Assembly: GCF_030812995.1 (NCBI RefSeq)
Contig: NZ_JAUSTT010000018.1
Coordinates: 1-64,000, forward strand
From: Bacillus chungangensis
GTDB taxonomy: Bacteria; Bacillota; Bacilli; Bacillales; Bacillaceae_C
DNA length: 64,000 nucleotides
Reading direction: 5' to 3'
The position numbers were made by a program, and so were the translations under genes. Below are positions 1 through 9,812 of this stretch, one piece after another (position 1 is the stretch's first letter; each line of letters starts with the position of its first letter). The notes beneath the pieces are model-generated. The model searched no databases. It was not told the DNA's origin and saw nothing but the letters and a program-made list of their open reading frames with translations.

Positions 1-220
1 AACAAAGTTGGGAACTAGCAAATGTTTTAGATACCGCAATGACTTGTTTACCATACCATTTTGCTTTGTACTCAAGCATAGTTCTAAACTGTGACTAAGA
101 TACTTCACTGATTGCTTATGCTAACTTGTGGTTCTTTAGCATATTGGATACTTGCAAATCTTCAATACCTATTACATCGTGGTTTTTGATGATTTTAGTA
201 GAGATTTTTTGCAGGTAACC
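1..220 (-). pseudogene. TnpB (IS200/IS605-type) fragment, decayed
   Basis: Read on the minus strand this stretch encodes recognisable TnpB peptide: VIGIEDLQVSNMLKNHKL, then [20 protein letters not shown], which leads into the zinc-finger region of the RNA-guided nuclease. In-frame stops interrupt it (after NHKLA and after the following SEVS) and it runs off the left edge of the window. No full-length tnpB or tnpA is present here. The gene is a dead remnant; its IEDL aspartate/glutamate region is a typical RuvC-like motif of the family. Confidence 0.75.
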
Positions 221-312
221 TTTAGGCTTACGCCTAACCACATTCATCTCCCACCTATCGTTGGGCTTCGCCCTTTACACGATTGAGGAGGTAGTCTTCT
301 GTCGGAAAACGA
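221..312 (-). repeat. IS200/IS605-like end sequence
   Basis: The stretch holds a small palindrome (TAGGCttacGCCTA) and a CTCCCACC-type arm, and ends in TCGGAAA. The same layout recurs at 32647-32737 (TTGGCttacGCCAA, CTCCCACTT, TCGGAAA) next to the second TnpB relic. I infer that both are the same element end. The family of the element is not resolved. Confidence 0.45.
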
Positions 313-714
313 TAAACTTTCACCCAGAAATACTTCCATCAATGGGTTTTCTTCCCCTATTATATAGATGCAAAAGCGACCATTGCCCTGTCGGTTAGAA
401 ACAATATTTACTGAAGACGTAAGAAAAATGTTCACTTCCCACTTCTTGACAATGAATAGTCAGCTAATATGGAAAAATACTGTATATCTTATTTTACCAC
501 AAACAATTCATCTCTAACCAGTAAAAAGCGAACAAATTTTCGGTTTGTTTTTAGGTTAATACATTCCAACTCGATATTTGAAAAATAAGTCTTATTACCT
601 GTATTTTCCCATCTTCTAATATGATTAAACAGTGCTTTGTACTAATGTATATAATTTGTTCAGTGCTATCATTTATAATAAGTAGCTATACACTTTTTTC
701 TAATAGGAGAATGT

Positions 715-2787
715 ATGATGCACAGACGATTATTGTTATCTGCAATCATTCTAGTAATCTTTACTGTTCAAATATGCATTGTTTTGTTAAACATCATGCC
801 CCTCCATTATTACCCAAAAGCAAAACAAGGAATCCTTAATCTATCGGAAAAATATCTAGCCTTAAACAGAGATATTCCTTTAAGAGGTGAATGGATCTAT
901 TATCCAGATCAACAAACGTCACATGATGACAATCAAAAAAAAATGTTTGTAAAAATTCCATCTACTATTCAACTTTTTTCCAATCAAAAAACAAAAAAAA
1001 ATAACGGCACCTATCATTTAAAAATGATATTGCCAAATATCGAAGAAGCAGAGGTGTTTGCTTTTAATTTCTTCCCTGCGTTCAATGCCCATACCATTTA
1101 TTTAAAAAATAAAAAGATTGATGAGCATGGAGTTAAAGGCAAAAAAGATGATGTTCAACTGAACAGCAACACTTTAAAATGGATGTATTTTCCAGATTCA
1201 ACAGCCAAACAATCATTATCTCATGTTATTGTAAAAAAGCACCTAAAATATCTTTCTTTTACAGGTCTTATTTACCTTGTAAATATGATCTTTTTTCTCT
1301 TTGGATTTATTTTTTTATGTGCAGATTTTCCTTTCATGTTGAAAGCTTTGCTTTTTTGGCTGCCATTCATCTTTATCATGGAGATTTTGCTATTGTGGAT
1401 ATTATGGAAAACAACGATCAAACATCCAAAAGAAAATGCGCCACTCATCATTTTTATCATTGTCACTTGCTATATCGGAGCTAGCATTACCAATCTCTTC
1501 TATATGATAAATGTGCTAGAAATAAATAACGTTTGGATCGTACAACTATTGGTGCTAATTGTTGCCATTATCGCAATCATGATGGAGCGTTTTTTTGCCT
1601 TATTTCGGCACTTAGTTACAGCGAATAAAAACCTTCTGAATGAAAATAATGCGATTCAGTTTTCGCTGCCATTAGCACATCAATTTACTTATGAACCCAT
1701 TGCTCCATCTGCCAGCGAAGTTGCTGCTAGTAAAACACCATCTAAACCGATAAATTCTGATTTACCTCAAAAGCAGGAAAATACGATCTTAATAGTAGAA
1801 GAAGATGAGGCTTTTCGTGAAAAGCTTGTTAGACTGCTCACTGCTCAGTTTACAAAAGTCATCGCAGTAAGTGATGGAAAAGAGATCCTTTCGCCTTTAA
1901 CAAAAGGGAAAGAGTGGGATTTCATTTTACTTGATATTCATCTATTATCGGAGAATAGTTTAACAATTTGCAAGAAATTGCGCGAAGTATATACCATGTT
2001 TGAATTACCTATTATGATGATGTCTAGTGAGCAAATCCCTGAACAAACAAGCGCTGCATTTGCTGCTGGAGCAAACGACATGATCCTTAAATCAATCGAT
2101 CTGAATGAACTGAAATCTCGCATTCAAATGCTGCTATATTTAAAAAAATCGGTTGAAGATAAAATTTGTATGGAAATAACATTTCTGCAAGCTCAAGTAA
2201 GACCGCATTTTCTATTTAATACATTAAATGCCGTTGCAGCACTGAGTGAGGAAGACAATGACAAAATGAAAGAGCTCTTAATTCATTTTGGCTATTATTT
2301 ACAGGAAAGTTTTAGCTTTAATAATATAAAGCCCCTTTCCTCTTTAGAAAGAGAAATAAAGCTTGTAGATGCCTATTTGAACATCGAAAAAGTGCGCTTT
2401 CAAGATAGGCTTGAGTACGAGCTAATGATTCCAGATAACCTTTCACTAGCCATTCCACCATTAACGATTCAGCCTCTTGTAGAAAATGCTGTGCATCATG
2501 GCATTTTAAAAAAAAGAAAAGGCGGAAAAATTTTAATTTGTGTTATTGATAAACAAGATGAGCTTCATGTTAGTGTAGAAGATAACGGCGTAGGTATGAG
2601 TGAAAAAACGATTGCTGATATTCTCAATCACAATAATAAAAATGGTGTAGGTGTCAAGAATATACATCATCGCTTAAAACAAATGTTTGGACAAGGCCTC
2701 TTCATCAACAGCCAAGAATTAACAGGAACAAAAATATTTTTTTCAGTACCAAGGGAGGAGATTCTTGATGATTGCTTTGATTGTTGA
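715..2787 (+). CDS. Hybrid sensor histidine kinase, LytS-type with internal receiver domain
   Basis: Membrane sensor kinase of 690 aa. A first membrane helix (about residues 7-27) precedes an extracytoplasmic domain with the phrase LRGEWIYYP, reminiscent of 7TMR-DISM sensors. Several more helices follow (about 180-300). A receiver domain sits at about 360-475 (phosphoacceptor Asp in WDFILLDIH, Lys in MILKS). The C-terminus is a LytS-type His_kinase domain (His in RPHFLFN) and HATPase (IQPLVENAVHHG, DNGVGMS). The start at 715 has AGGAG 5 nt upstream. It overlaps the response regulator gene by 20 nt, so the two are co-translated. The ligand is unknown; the adjacent surface-protein genes suggest cell-envelope control, which is inference. 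Confidence 0.85.
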   Translation: MMHRRLLLSAIILVIFTVQICIVLLNIMPLHYYPKAKQGILNLSEKYLALNRDIPLRGEWIYYPDQQTSHDDNQKKMFVKIPSTIQLFSNQKTKKNNGTYHLKMILPNIEEAEVFAFNFFPAFNAHTIYLKNKKIDEHGVKGKKDDVQLNSNTLKWMYFPDSTAKQSLSHVIVKKHLKYLSFTGLIYLVNMIFFLFGFIFLCADFPFMLKALLFWLPFIFIMEILLLWILWKTTIKHPKENAPLIIFIIVTCYIGASITNLFYMINVLEINNVWIVQLLVLIVAIIAIMMERFFALFRHLVTANKNLLNENNAIQFSLPLAHQFTYEPIAPSASEVAASKTPSKPINSDLPQKQENTILIVEEDEAFREKLVRLLTAQFTKVIAVSDGKEILSPLTKGKEWDFILLDIHLLSENSLTICKKLREVYTMFELPIMMMSSEQIPEQTSAAFAAGANDMILKSIDLNELKSRIQMLLYLKKSVEDKICMEITFLQAQVRPHFLFNTLNAVAALSEEDNDKMKELLIHFGYYLQESFSFNNIKPLSSLEREIKLVDAYLNIEKVRFQDRLEYELMIPDNLSLAIPPLTIQPLVENAVHHGILKKRKGGKILICVIDKQDELHVSVEDNGVGMSEKTIADILNHNNKNGVGVKNIHHRLKQMFGQGLFINSQELTGTKIFFSVPREEILDDCFDC

Positions 2788-3841
2788 TGACGAACCACTT
2801 GCTATGAAGCAACTGTACCGATTACTAAAAGAGAGTCGCATGTTCAGCACAATCGTTACATTTAATGACGCAGTTGATGCTCGTGCATATGTCAAAAATA
2901 ATGCTTTTGATATTGCTTTTCTCGATATCGAAATGCCAATTATCAGCGGAATCGAGTTAGCAGATACAATCCAATCTCTTTATCCTCATGTTCATATAGT
3001 CTTTATTACTGCATTTGATGAATATGCAGTGAAAGCATTTGAAATGAATGCACTTGATTATATTGTTAAACCAGTTACAAAAAAGCGGTTAAAAATATCA
3101 ATTGAAAGGGCACAACTTGCCAAAACAAGCACAAAAAAAGAGCAGACAAAAAAACAAGAGGGAATGATTCATTGTTTTGGAAGTCTTGCATTTACTGTTT
3201 CTACAGAACCACATAAAGAACGGGAAGTAAAGTGGCGAACATCTAAAGCTAGGGAACTTTTCTGCTATTTATTACATTATCGAAATAAGATTATACGCAA
3301 AGATATATTTCTTGATCTTTTTTGGCCTGATATTGATATCAAACGTGCAAATACACAATTCTACTCTACAATTTATCAAATAAGAAAAACATTACATACG
3401 ATCCACTTAGATATAAAGCTTACTCGCTATGAAACAGGGTATCAGCTAGAATTACAGGATGTATTAGTAGATGTTGATGAATGGGAAACATCACTGCAGC
3501 GTCTTGGAAACGTAAAAGACGATAATATAGAGAAACATTTAGAGATGATGGGGTATTATACACAGCCATACTTTGATTACTATGATTATGTTTGGGCTGA
3601 ATCCGAAAAAATGAGGCTGCAGCATTTATGGCTGCAGCATGCGCAGCAAATTGTTGCTTTTCTCATAGAAAAAAAAGCATACGAGCGTGCGATAAAAATT
3701 TGCTATAGAATCCAGACAATTGATCCATATCAAGAGCAAATCTATCATACATTAATAGATTTATATAATAAAGTCGGAAATATAGAAGCTGCAATCGAGC
3801 AATATTCATTATTACAAAAGATTAAGCAAGATATTACCTAG
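2768..3841 (+). CDS. Response regulator with SARP/BTAD-type output domain
   Basis: The protein has about 357 aa. Residues 1-120 are a receiver domain (VDDEP, phosphoacceptor Asp in IAFLDIEMP, Lys in DYIVKPV). A winged-helix DNA-binding region follows at about 135-215. A bacterial transcriptional activator (BTAD, TPR-like) domain fills 220-355, as in SARP regulators. I place the start at ATG 2768, 9 nt after GGGAGGAG; the in-frame TTG at 2765 is less good. The gene overlaps its kinase gene, so they form one two-component system. BTAD-type response regulators are much rarer in Bacillaceae than LytTR or OmpR types. Targets are unknown; the convergent adhesin/sortase operon is the obvious candidate. 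Confidence 0.85.
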   Translation: MIALIVDDEPLAMKQLYRLLKESRMFSTIVTFNDAVDARAYVKNNAFDIAFLDIEMPIISGIELADTIQSLYPHVHIVFITAFDEYAVKAFEMNALDYIVKPVTKKRLKISIERAQLAKTSTKKEQTKKQEGMIHCFGSLAFTVSTEPHKEREVKWRTSKARELFCYLLHYRNKIIRKDIFLDLFWPDIDIKRANTQFYSTIYQIRKTLHTIHLDIKLTRYETGYQLELQDVLVDVDEWETSLQRLGNVKDDNIEKHLEMMGYYTQPYFDYYDYVWAESEKMRLQHLWLQHAQQIVAFLIEKKAYERAIKICYRIQTIDPYQEQIYHTLIDLYNKVGNIEAAIEQYSLLQKIKQDIT

Positions 3842-3877
3842 ATCTTTAAACTAATTGCTTAAAACGTGCAACAATCA

Positions 3878-3920
3878 GGGGTTAAAGCCAATCTTATGGG
3901 TTAACCCCAAATTTATTTTT
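3878..3920 (+). terminator. Terminator of the two-component operon
   Basis: GGGGTTAA pairs with TTAACCCC and is followed by a T-rich tract (TTTATTTTTC). It lies 37 nt after the regulator stop. Confidence 0.75.
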
Positions 3921-3954
3921 CTCTCTCCGTTGAGTCAATGCATGATGAACGAGT

Positions 3955-4626
3955 TCATGAACAGGAAGTACAAGCGAAGAAAGCCTCCTGCCCTTTAAAA
4001 GGCGTCTCCTTTACAAGCTCTCCTCTTACAATCGTTCTATTTTCCGTATAATAAGGCTCATCGCATGTTACAAGTGTGATTTCATTTTTATCATTGCTTT
4101 CCATTACTTCTATGGAGGTTTCGTGGACGATGATATTTGATGTAACCTTGTATTCATAGATAGTTGTCTTATCTGTTATTCGAATCATATCGCCATTTTC
4201 TAATGTCGGTACTGATTGAAATAATAACCCGTTTTGCTTCATATGATGGCCTGCTAGAATATAATTTCCAACCCCCATTTGTTGATGATCATTCATTTCC
4301 GCAGCTCCAAACATTAAGTTCTCCTGCGTCATTGTTCCATAAATAGGGAGCTGGAGATCAATTGCAGGAATGAAAATGACGCCAACTGGCTTGCCTTTAA
4401 AACGAACATTTTTTAGCAAATCTAATTCGCTTGGCGGCGCTATTAACTCCTTTTCTTTACTATTCTCCTTGTTGCGGTTTCTTTTTAATTCATCAGCACT
4501 TTGATCGGTAAACTCATTTAAAGAATTGTTTACCTTTAGCTGTATCAGGTAGTTCTTTATAAAAGGGCTAAAGATAAGCAATAAACCGCTGACAAATAAT
4601 ATAACTGCAATGCTTACTTTTTTCAT
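3955..4626 (-). CDS. Sortase (class A-like)
   Basis: Membrane-anchored cysteine transpeptidase that links LPXTG proteins to peptidoglycan. It has an N-terminal membrane helix (about residues 5-25), a linker, and the sortase beta-barrel with catalytic His in ILAGHHM, Cys in TLVTCDEP and Arg in TIVRGEL. I place the start at ATG 4626, 12 nt after AGGAGG; an in-frame GTG at 4635 lies only 3 nt from AGGAGG. It follows the LPRTG adhesin gene in the same direction, so it is probably the dedicated sortase of that adhesin. The C-terminal tail after the last strand carries two extra cysteines (ACTSCS), which is unusual. Confidence 0.9.
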   Translation of the reverse strand: MKKVSIAVILFVSGLLLIFSPFIKNYLIQLKVNNSLNEFTDQSADELKRNRNKENSKEKELIAPPSELDLLKNVRFKGKPVGVIFIPAIDLQLPIYGTMTQENLMFGAAEMNDHQQMGVGNYILAGHHMKQNGLLFQSVPTLENGDMIRITDKTTIYEYKVTSNIIVHETSIEVMESNDKNEITLVTCDEPYYTENRTIVRGELVKETPFKGQEAFFACTSCS

Positions 4627-4655
4627 AGAAACCACCCACCTCCTATTGAAGAGAA

Positions 4656-4688
4656 GTAAGCTGACCAGATTGGAGATGGTCAGCTTAC
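4656..4688 (-). terminator. Hairpin between adhesin and sortase genes
   Basis: A perfect 11-bp stem, GTAAGCTGACC with GGTCAGCTTAC, lies between the adhesin stop and the sortase ribosome site. It lacks a good T-run on the minus strand, so it may be an attenuator or mRNA stabiliser that lowers sortase relative to adhesin. Confidence 0.55.
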
Positions 4689-4696
4689 TACGTTGC

Positions 4697-7600
4697 TTAA
4701 TCAGCTTTTTTTCGTCTTGCTAAAACGATGATGGATGCAAGTAGGAATAATACACCAAAAATTTGTACATATAGTGAGTTGCTATCTCCTGTTCTTGGTA
4801 AAACTTCTTTTCCTTTATCCGCTGCGTTATTCTTTTTAATCTTTATTTGATCAGTTGGCGCACTAGGTGCAAGCGGATCAACCGGAGTAGTTGGATCAAC
4901 TGGAGCAAGTGGATCAACTGGATCGATTGTTGGATCAGTTGGTGTGCTTGGATCAGTTGGTGTGCTTGGATCAGTCGGTTTGCCAGGATCAGTCGGCGTG
5001 CTCGGATCAGTCGGTTTGCCAGGATCAGTCGGCGTGCTCGGATCAGTCGGTTTACCTGGATCTGTTGGCGTGCCTGGATCAAATGGCGTACCCGGACTAG
5101 TCGGCGTACCCGGATCTGTTGGTTTACCTGGATCTGTTGGTTTACCTGGATCTGTCGGTTCACCTGGATCTGTCGGCTTACCTGGATCTGTCGGCTTACC
5201 TGGATCTGTCGGCTTACCTGGATCTGTCGGTTTACCTGGATCCGTTGTATCTTTTATTAAACCAGCATCAATCGTATGATTTTTCTCCCCTGCTTCAAGC
5301 TTAATGATCTCTGTTGTGCCATCTTCTTTTGCATCAGAATCTAGTGATCTATCTTCACCTTGCTGATATTTCGTAAAGCCTTTGTAGCCTTCTGGAAGAT
5401 AAAACTTCACGTAGTACTCGCCTGCTTCTAAGTTAGGAAACAGGTAGTAGCCAGGATTGCCTGTTTCATCATCAGTAGTTACTGTCTTTTCAAGTAAGTT
5501 TCCATCTTTATCATATAGCTCTACAAGGACACCGTTAATTCCGTGATCTGCATCTTCATCTTGGATGCCATTGCCATTTTCATCAAACCAAACGTAGTCG
5601 CCGATTTCCCCTTTTTCTAGTGTAACAGGTGCTTCTTTTATCAATCCAGCATCAATCGTATGATTTTTCTCCCCTGCTTCAAGCTTAATGATCTCTGTTG
5701 TGCCATCTTCTTTTGCATCAGAATCTAGTGCTCTATCTTCACCTTGCTGATATTTCGTAAAGCCTTTGTAGCCTTCTGGAAGATGAAACTTCACGTAGTA
5801 CTCGCCTGCTTCCAAGTTAGGGAACAGGTAGTAGCCAGGATTGCCATTCATATCATCAGCAGTTACTGTCTTTTCAAGTAAGTTTCCATCTTTATCATAT
5901 AGCTCTACAAGGACACCGTTAATTCCGTGATCTGCATCTTCATCTTGGATGCCATTGCCATTTTCATCAAACCAAACATAGTCGCCGATTTCGGCTTTTT
6001 CACTTGGTTGAATTTTCACTCCAACTTTAATCGGTTCTGCTGGAAGTAATAATTTACCAGTATCTGTTCTTGTCGCTGTAAATCCAAATGAGTTCCAAGC
6101 GATTTCGCCATTTTCTGGTGCACCAACTGGCGCTCTCATCGACCAAGCAAGCGCTACTTCTTGACCAGGTTTTAACTCATTATTGAAGACAAATTTTAAT
6201 GCTTTAACCGTTGTTAAATCTTGAGGAGGCTGTGCATCCCAAGTCCCTGTTATTACACCAGTTAATGGATTCATCTTTACATCGTTGCTCGTGCTGTAAA
6301 ACACTTGGACACCGTCAGGAACGGTAACAGCACTCGATAGAACAGGGCTCCATTCACTTCCTCGTAGACCATCAACAATCACACCTGTATCGCCGATTCG
6401 AGGCAGAACATCAACAATGGTTACTTCTTTCATTGTAATAGTACTGTTGTTTTTGACTGCTAACTTGTAATCTACTTTTCCACCAGGGGTTGTATTGGCA
6501 ACTTCAGGATGTCTTGACCATTGATCATCTAATTCGCCTTTCACCCACTTGATCGCTTCTAAGTTAACGGCGGAGCTGACAGCAATATTTGTATCAGCAA
6601 AAATGTACCAGCCTTTATTCTTATCGTATTGCTGGTTTTTGAAGTTTGCATCATTGACATATCCATGTGCATTTGAGCTCACTTCCGCACGATTTTCAAC
6701 TGTGCCTTCTATCTTTCCTTTAAGAACTTCTTCATTTATTTTTGCTGTGAATTTTATAGCAAAAAATTTATCTATTGGGATACTTCCAGAATGATTCTCA
6801 TCCCAAGACCATCTTAACAATGTACGGCCTGTTTCGTTATAATTCGGAATTGCTTCGAACTTTGGTGCTTGCAGTCCGCTTATATTGTTATCGAATGTCC
6901 AGCTATCTTCTACGTACTCTAATCCTTCAGGTAGTAAATCTTCTATCACCGGATTGTTGAATAAGTCACTGCTAAGTGTATGATTATCGACTCTAATCGT
7001 ATATGTTACCGTATCTTCTGTCTTAAAGTTATTATTATTTGCCCACTTTTGCACTTTGAGAAGCGGCCGGTTGTCTGTCACATATACATTTTCACTATCA
7101 CTCTGTTGCTTTTTTGCACCTTCAAAAGTGTAAGTCAATGTTGCAGTATTTGTAATCGTTTCATAAGGCTTATCTTCAGTCAGTTTTACTTTATAATTTG
7201 GATCCAACTGGTAAATAAATGTAAAGGCGCCGTACATTTCAAATGAAGTCGGTATATCACCAAAAACAATCTTTATGCCTTTTACTGTCTCTGGTACTTG
7301 CGGCAGCCACTTGCTGTCATTTGCAGAGACCGTTTGCCATTCGACCCAATTAGCAGAATCTTTCGTTGTTGTAATATATATTTTATACTGGTCAATTCCT
7401 GTGAATGTTGGTGTGTGAATTCTTTTTAAATGCAAGCCTTCTGGAGACATATCGACAAGTTCAGCTTCTTTCAATGTGTCATTCGCTGCATTTGTGATCC
7501 CACCGACATAAAAGGTAACCTCTTGTCCTGGCGAGATTTCTCGTTGAGCACCATTGATGGATTTATAAATCCAAGCTCCCCAGTCACCTGGTTTGAGAGT

Positions 7601-9559
7601 AAAGCCATGTTTAGCTTCAGCCTCCAATGAGACTCGCTCTTCCCCTAGAGGTGTATACTCTCCAATTACCTTATTAATGACTTCTGTATCAGCTTTCGCA
7701 TCAGGATATGTCACTGTAACAGTAAATCGATGATAGTTATCGTCTGCTCCTATAGACGGAATCCATGTAATGGTATTGTTATTAGAATCATAGACGCCCT
7801 CTGGAGAAGATGATACATACACTGCCCCTTCAGGAAGCTGATCAACGATGCTCACATCTTCAAGCTTCAAAGATCCATTATCGTTGCCAGTTCCTTTCGT
7901 ATTACGGAATACAATCTCATATACGACATCGGTATTAGGCATCGGCTCAGGATGCGGTTTTATTTTTTTCTTCGTTAGCTCCCACTTCGCTTCAGCTTGG
8001 GCTCTAACTGTCACATCTTCAGCCTCTCCGGATGTTTCAGTGCTTGTAAATTCAGTTTTGATGACTGCCTCAGTCCCATTTGAAGTTGTATAATTAGGAA
8101 ATTTCAGGTTATTTATACGCAATTGGCCAACTGCTCCAGCTGACTGATTGTCCTGAAGCGTAAAGACAATTCGGTGATTCTCTTTATCATATTTATACGT
8201 TTTAAAATGACTAGTCAACTGAACGTGTGGCGGATTAAATTCAAGTTCAGGCGGCAGTTGCACAACCAACTCGCCATTAGTAAAGCTGCCTGTTAAAGCT
8301 GAAAGACTATAGTCAATCAGAAAAGAAAAATGTTCTCCAGACAGGGGATTCTCTTTTGTTGCGCTCCCTTGCAAGACAACACCTTCATCTTGATCTGGTG
8401 TATTCGGCTTTTTAGTAAAACCATGCTCAACCTCCGTCTCAACTGTAACAGAGCTGGCTGAACCGAATGGTGTATATTCAGCACTTGCTTGGTTGGTTAC
8501 TTTCGTCGCTTCAGTAGCATTAGGGTACTTCACAACGACGATAAATCTCCGTGGATTATCTGCTTGGAAGTTTGCATGGTTATGCTTTATTCCTCCTGGA
8601 TTCAACCAAGTAACAGTGTGCGTATCTGGATGATACGTTCCACCAAAAGTAGCAGAAACAAATTCAGCACCCTCAGGAAGTTTATCAAAAAACGTGACTT
8701 CATCTAAGTCAAGCCATCCTAACTCACCATTTTTGGGATCATGTCTAAATGCCATCTCGTATTCTGTTTCGCCATTATAATCCGCTTTTAATACTTTCTT
8801 CTCTATTTTCCAATTTGACTCTGCTTTCGCCGTTACCGTCACTGCTTCAGACTCCGCTACTACGTTCTCGCCAATCTTAAGAACACTCCTTATGTCGGCT
8901 TCTGTTTCATCCGGAGTCGTGTAATTAGGGAATTTAGCATGAAATGTGATTTTACCTTCAGCACCTGGTGCTATTCCATCATTAAATGTAAAAATCACTT
9001 TGTGGTTTTCATCATCGTATTCATACTTTTCAATATGATTACTTGTTGTTGCCTGTCCTTCATATTCGACACCTTCAGGCAGTGTAACTTCTATCGCAGC
9101 ATGACCCCCTGTGCTAGAAAGAACATAGTCAATGGAGTATATAAATGTTTCTCCAGACAATACCGTTTCGTTGGCACTCATCGTGAGCTGACTGCTGCTG
9201 TTTTCGACGATACCCGTTTCTTTTCCAGGTGCTTGTTTGTCAGTTTCTTTCTGCTCCTCATTAGGCTTTTCTTTTTCTTCTTCATCATTTGGAGCATTAT
9301 TTTCTTCATTTGGCGGTTCTGTCTCTTTTGGCTGCTTTTCTTCATCCATGACATCTTCCTGCTCGTGATTATCTATCAATTCCTCTTTTTCATCATCCCC
9401 GAGAGCATGATCATTATCATTCTGAATCTCTACAGCCTCGTTTAATTCAAGATTTTCCGTATCATCTGAAACTGCCAAAACAGCTGTTTGTGGAAGAAAA
9501 GTACTTAAAAGCAGGAGCAAGATAAGCATAACCGACTGTACTTTTTTCGAGCCTTTCAT
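4697..9559 (-). CDS. Giant LPXTG-anchored surface adhesin with DUF11/SdrD_B-type repeats
   Basis: Secreted wall-anchored protein of 1620 aa. A signal peptide (about 1-30) is followed by an acidic E/N/K-rich linker (35-115). Then come alternating immunoglobulin-like, DUF11-type domains; two of them share the phrase KFPNYTT, showing internal duplication. Next are two SdrD_B/Cna-B-type repeats beginning GEIGDYVWFDENGNG with EF-hand-like Asp-rich loops. A stalk of six-residue DPGKPT-like repeats follows, then the sorting signal LPRTGDS, a membrane helix and the tail RRKKAD. The start has AGAGGAGGG upstream. The sortase gene lies just downstream. The likely role is adhesion or biofilm formation; the ligand cannot be read from sequence. 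Confidence 0.9.
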   Translation of the reverse strand: MKGSKKVQSVMLILLLLLSTFLPQTAVLAVSDDTENLELNEAVEIQNDNDHALGDDEKEELIDNHEQEDVMDEEKQPKETEPPNEENNAPNDEEEKEKPNEEQKETDKQAPGKETGIVENSSSQLTMSANETVLSGETFIYSIDYVLSSTGGHAAIEVTLPEGVEYEGQATTSNHIEKYEYDDENHKVIFTFNDGIAPGAEGKITFHAKFPNYTTPDETEADIRSVLKIGENVVAESEAVTVTAKAESNWKIEKKVLKADYNGETEYEMAFRHDPKNGELGWLDLDEVTFFDKLPEGAEFVSATFGGTYHPDTHTVTWLNPGGIKHNHANFQADNPRRFIVVVKYPNATEATKVTNQASAEYTPFGSASSVTVETEVEHGFTKKPNTPDQDEGVVLQGSATKENPLSGEHFSFLIDYSLSALTGSFTNGELVVQLPPELEFNPPHVQLTSHFKTYKYDKENHRIVFTLQDNQSAGAVGQLRINNLKFPNYTTSNGTEAVIKTEFTSTETSGEAEDVTVRAQAEAKWELTKKKIKPHPEPMPNTDVVYEIVFRNTKGTGNDNGSLKLEDVSIVDQLPEGAVYVSSSPEGVYDSNNNTITWIPSIGADDNYHRFTVTVTYPDAKADTEVINKVIGEYTPLGEERVSLEAEAKHGFTLKPGDWGAWIYKSINGAQREISPGQEVTFYVGGITNAANDTLKEAELVDMSPEGLHLKRIHTPTFTGIDQYKIYITTTKDSANWVEWQTVSANDSKWLPQVPETVKGIKIVFGDIPTSFEMYGAFTFIYQLDPNYKVKLTEDKPYETITNTATLTYTFEGAKKQQSDSENVYVTDNRPLLKVQKWANNNNFKTEDTVTYTIRVDNHTLSSDLFNNPVIEDLLPEGLEYVEDSWTFDNNISGLQAPKFEAIPNYNETGRTLLRWSWDENHSGSIPIDKFFAIKFTAKINEEVLKGKIEGTVENRAEVSSNAHGYVNDANFKNQQYDKNKGWYIFADTNIAVSSAVNLEAIKWVKGELDDQWSRHPEVANTTPGGKVDYKLAVKNNSTITMKEVTIVDVLPRIGDTGVIVDGLRGSEWSPVLSSAVTVPDGVQVFYSTSNDVKMNPLTGVITGTWDAQPPQDLTTVKALKFVFNNELKPGQEVALAWSMRAPVGAPENGEIAWNSFGFTATRTDTGKLLLPAEPIKVGVKIQPSEKAEIGDYVWFDENGNGIQDEDADHGINGVLVELYDKDGNLLEKTVTADDMNGNPGYYLFPNLEAGEYYVKFHLPEGYKGFTKYQQGEDRALDSDAKEDGTTEIIKLEAGEKNHTIDAGLIKEAPVTLEKGEIGDYVWFDENGNGIQDEDADHGINGVLVELYDKDGNLLEKTVTTDDETGNPGYYLFPNLEAGEYYVKFYLPEGYKGFTKYQQGEDRSLDSDAKEDGTTEIIKLEAGEKNHTIDAGLIKDTTDPGKPTDPGKPTDPGKPTDPGKPTDPGEPTDPGKPTDPGKPTDPGTPTSPGTPFDPGTPTDPGKPTDPSTPTDPGKPTDPSTPTDPGKPTDPSTPTDPSTPTDPTIDPVDPLAPVDPTTPVDPLAPSAPTDQIKIKKNNAADKGKEVLPRTGDSNSLYVQIFGVLFLLASIIVLARRKKAD
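4944..5250 (-). repeat. 18-bp tandem repeats coding the Pro-rich stalk
   Basis: Units of 18 bp code for D-P-G/S-x-P-T. At least fifteen imperfect copies are seen. Such arrays vary in copy number by slippage and set stalk length. Confidence 0.85.
5262..6000 (-). repeat. 384-bp tandem duplication coding the two SdrD_B domains
   Basis: The segments beginning at 5262 and 5646 are almost identical at nucleotide level, including synonymous positions. The unit of 384 bp equals 128 codons and keeps frame. The near identity points to recent duplication or gene conversion. Confidence 0.85.
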
Positions 9560-9812
9560 ATCGATTTTTCCCTCCTCTTTTATTGATGTGTACAGTACTT
9601 GCCTATGGTTGATTCATTTTTTTTAACACGAACGCAGGAATCATCTCCTCTCTCCTCTTCCGCTACTAAGACTCCCTTCACTTAGAAAGCACCTATATCT
9701 TCTCTTGTTTAAAATGTGTGAAAGGATCAACTGAAGAGTCTACAATAAGCTATAATAACGCTTCGGCATATACACTTTCTGAACAGTGAAATGCAGAAAA
9801 AAGTTTAGAAAA

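Noticed and set aside
244-435. 63-codon minus-strand frame
   Set aside because: It lies across an element end, has no ribosome site and no family resemblance.
4847-5304. Several open frames on both strands over the adhesin stalk
   Set aside because: They are shadows of the 18-bp repeats; low-complexity DNA stays open in many frames.
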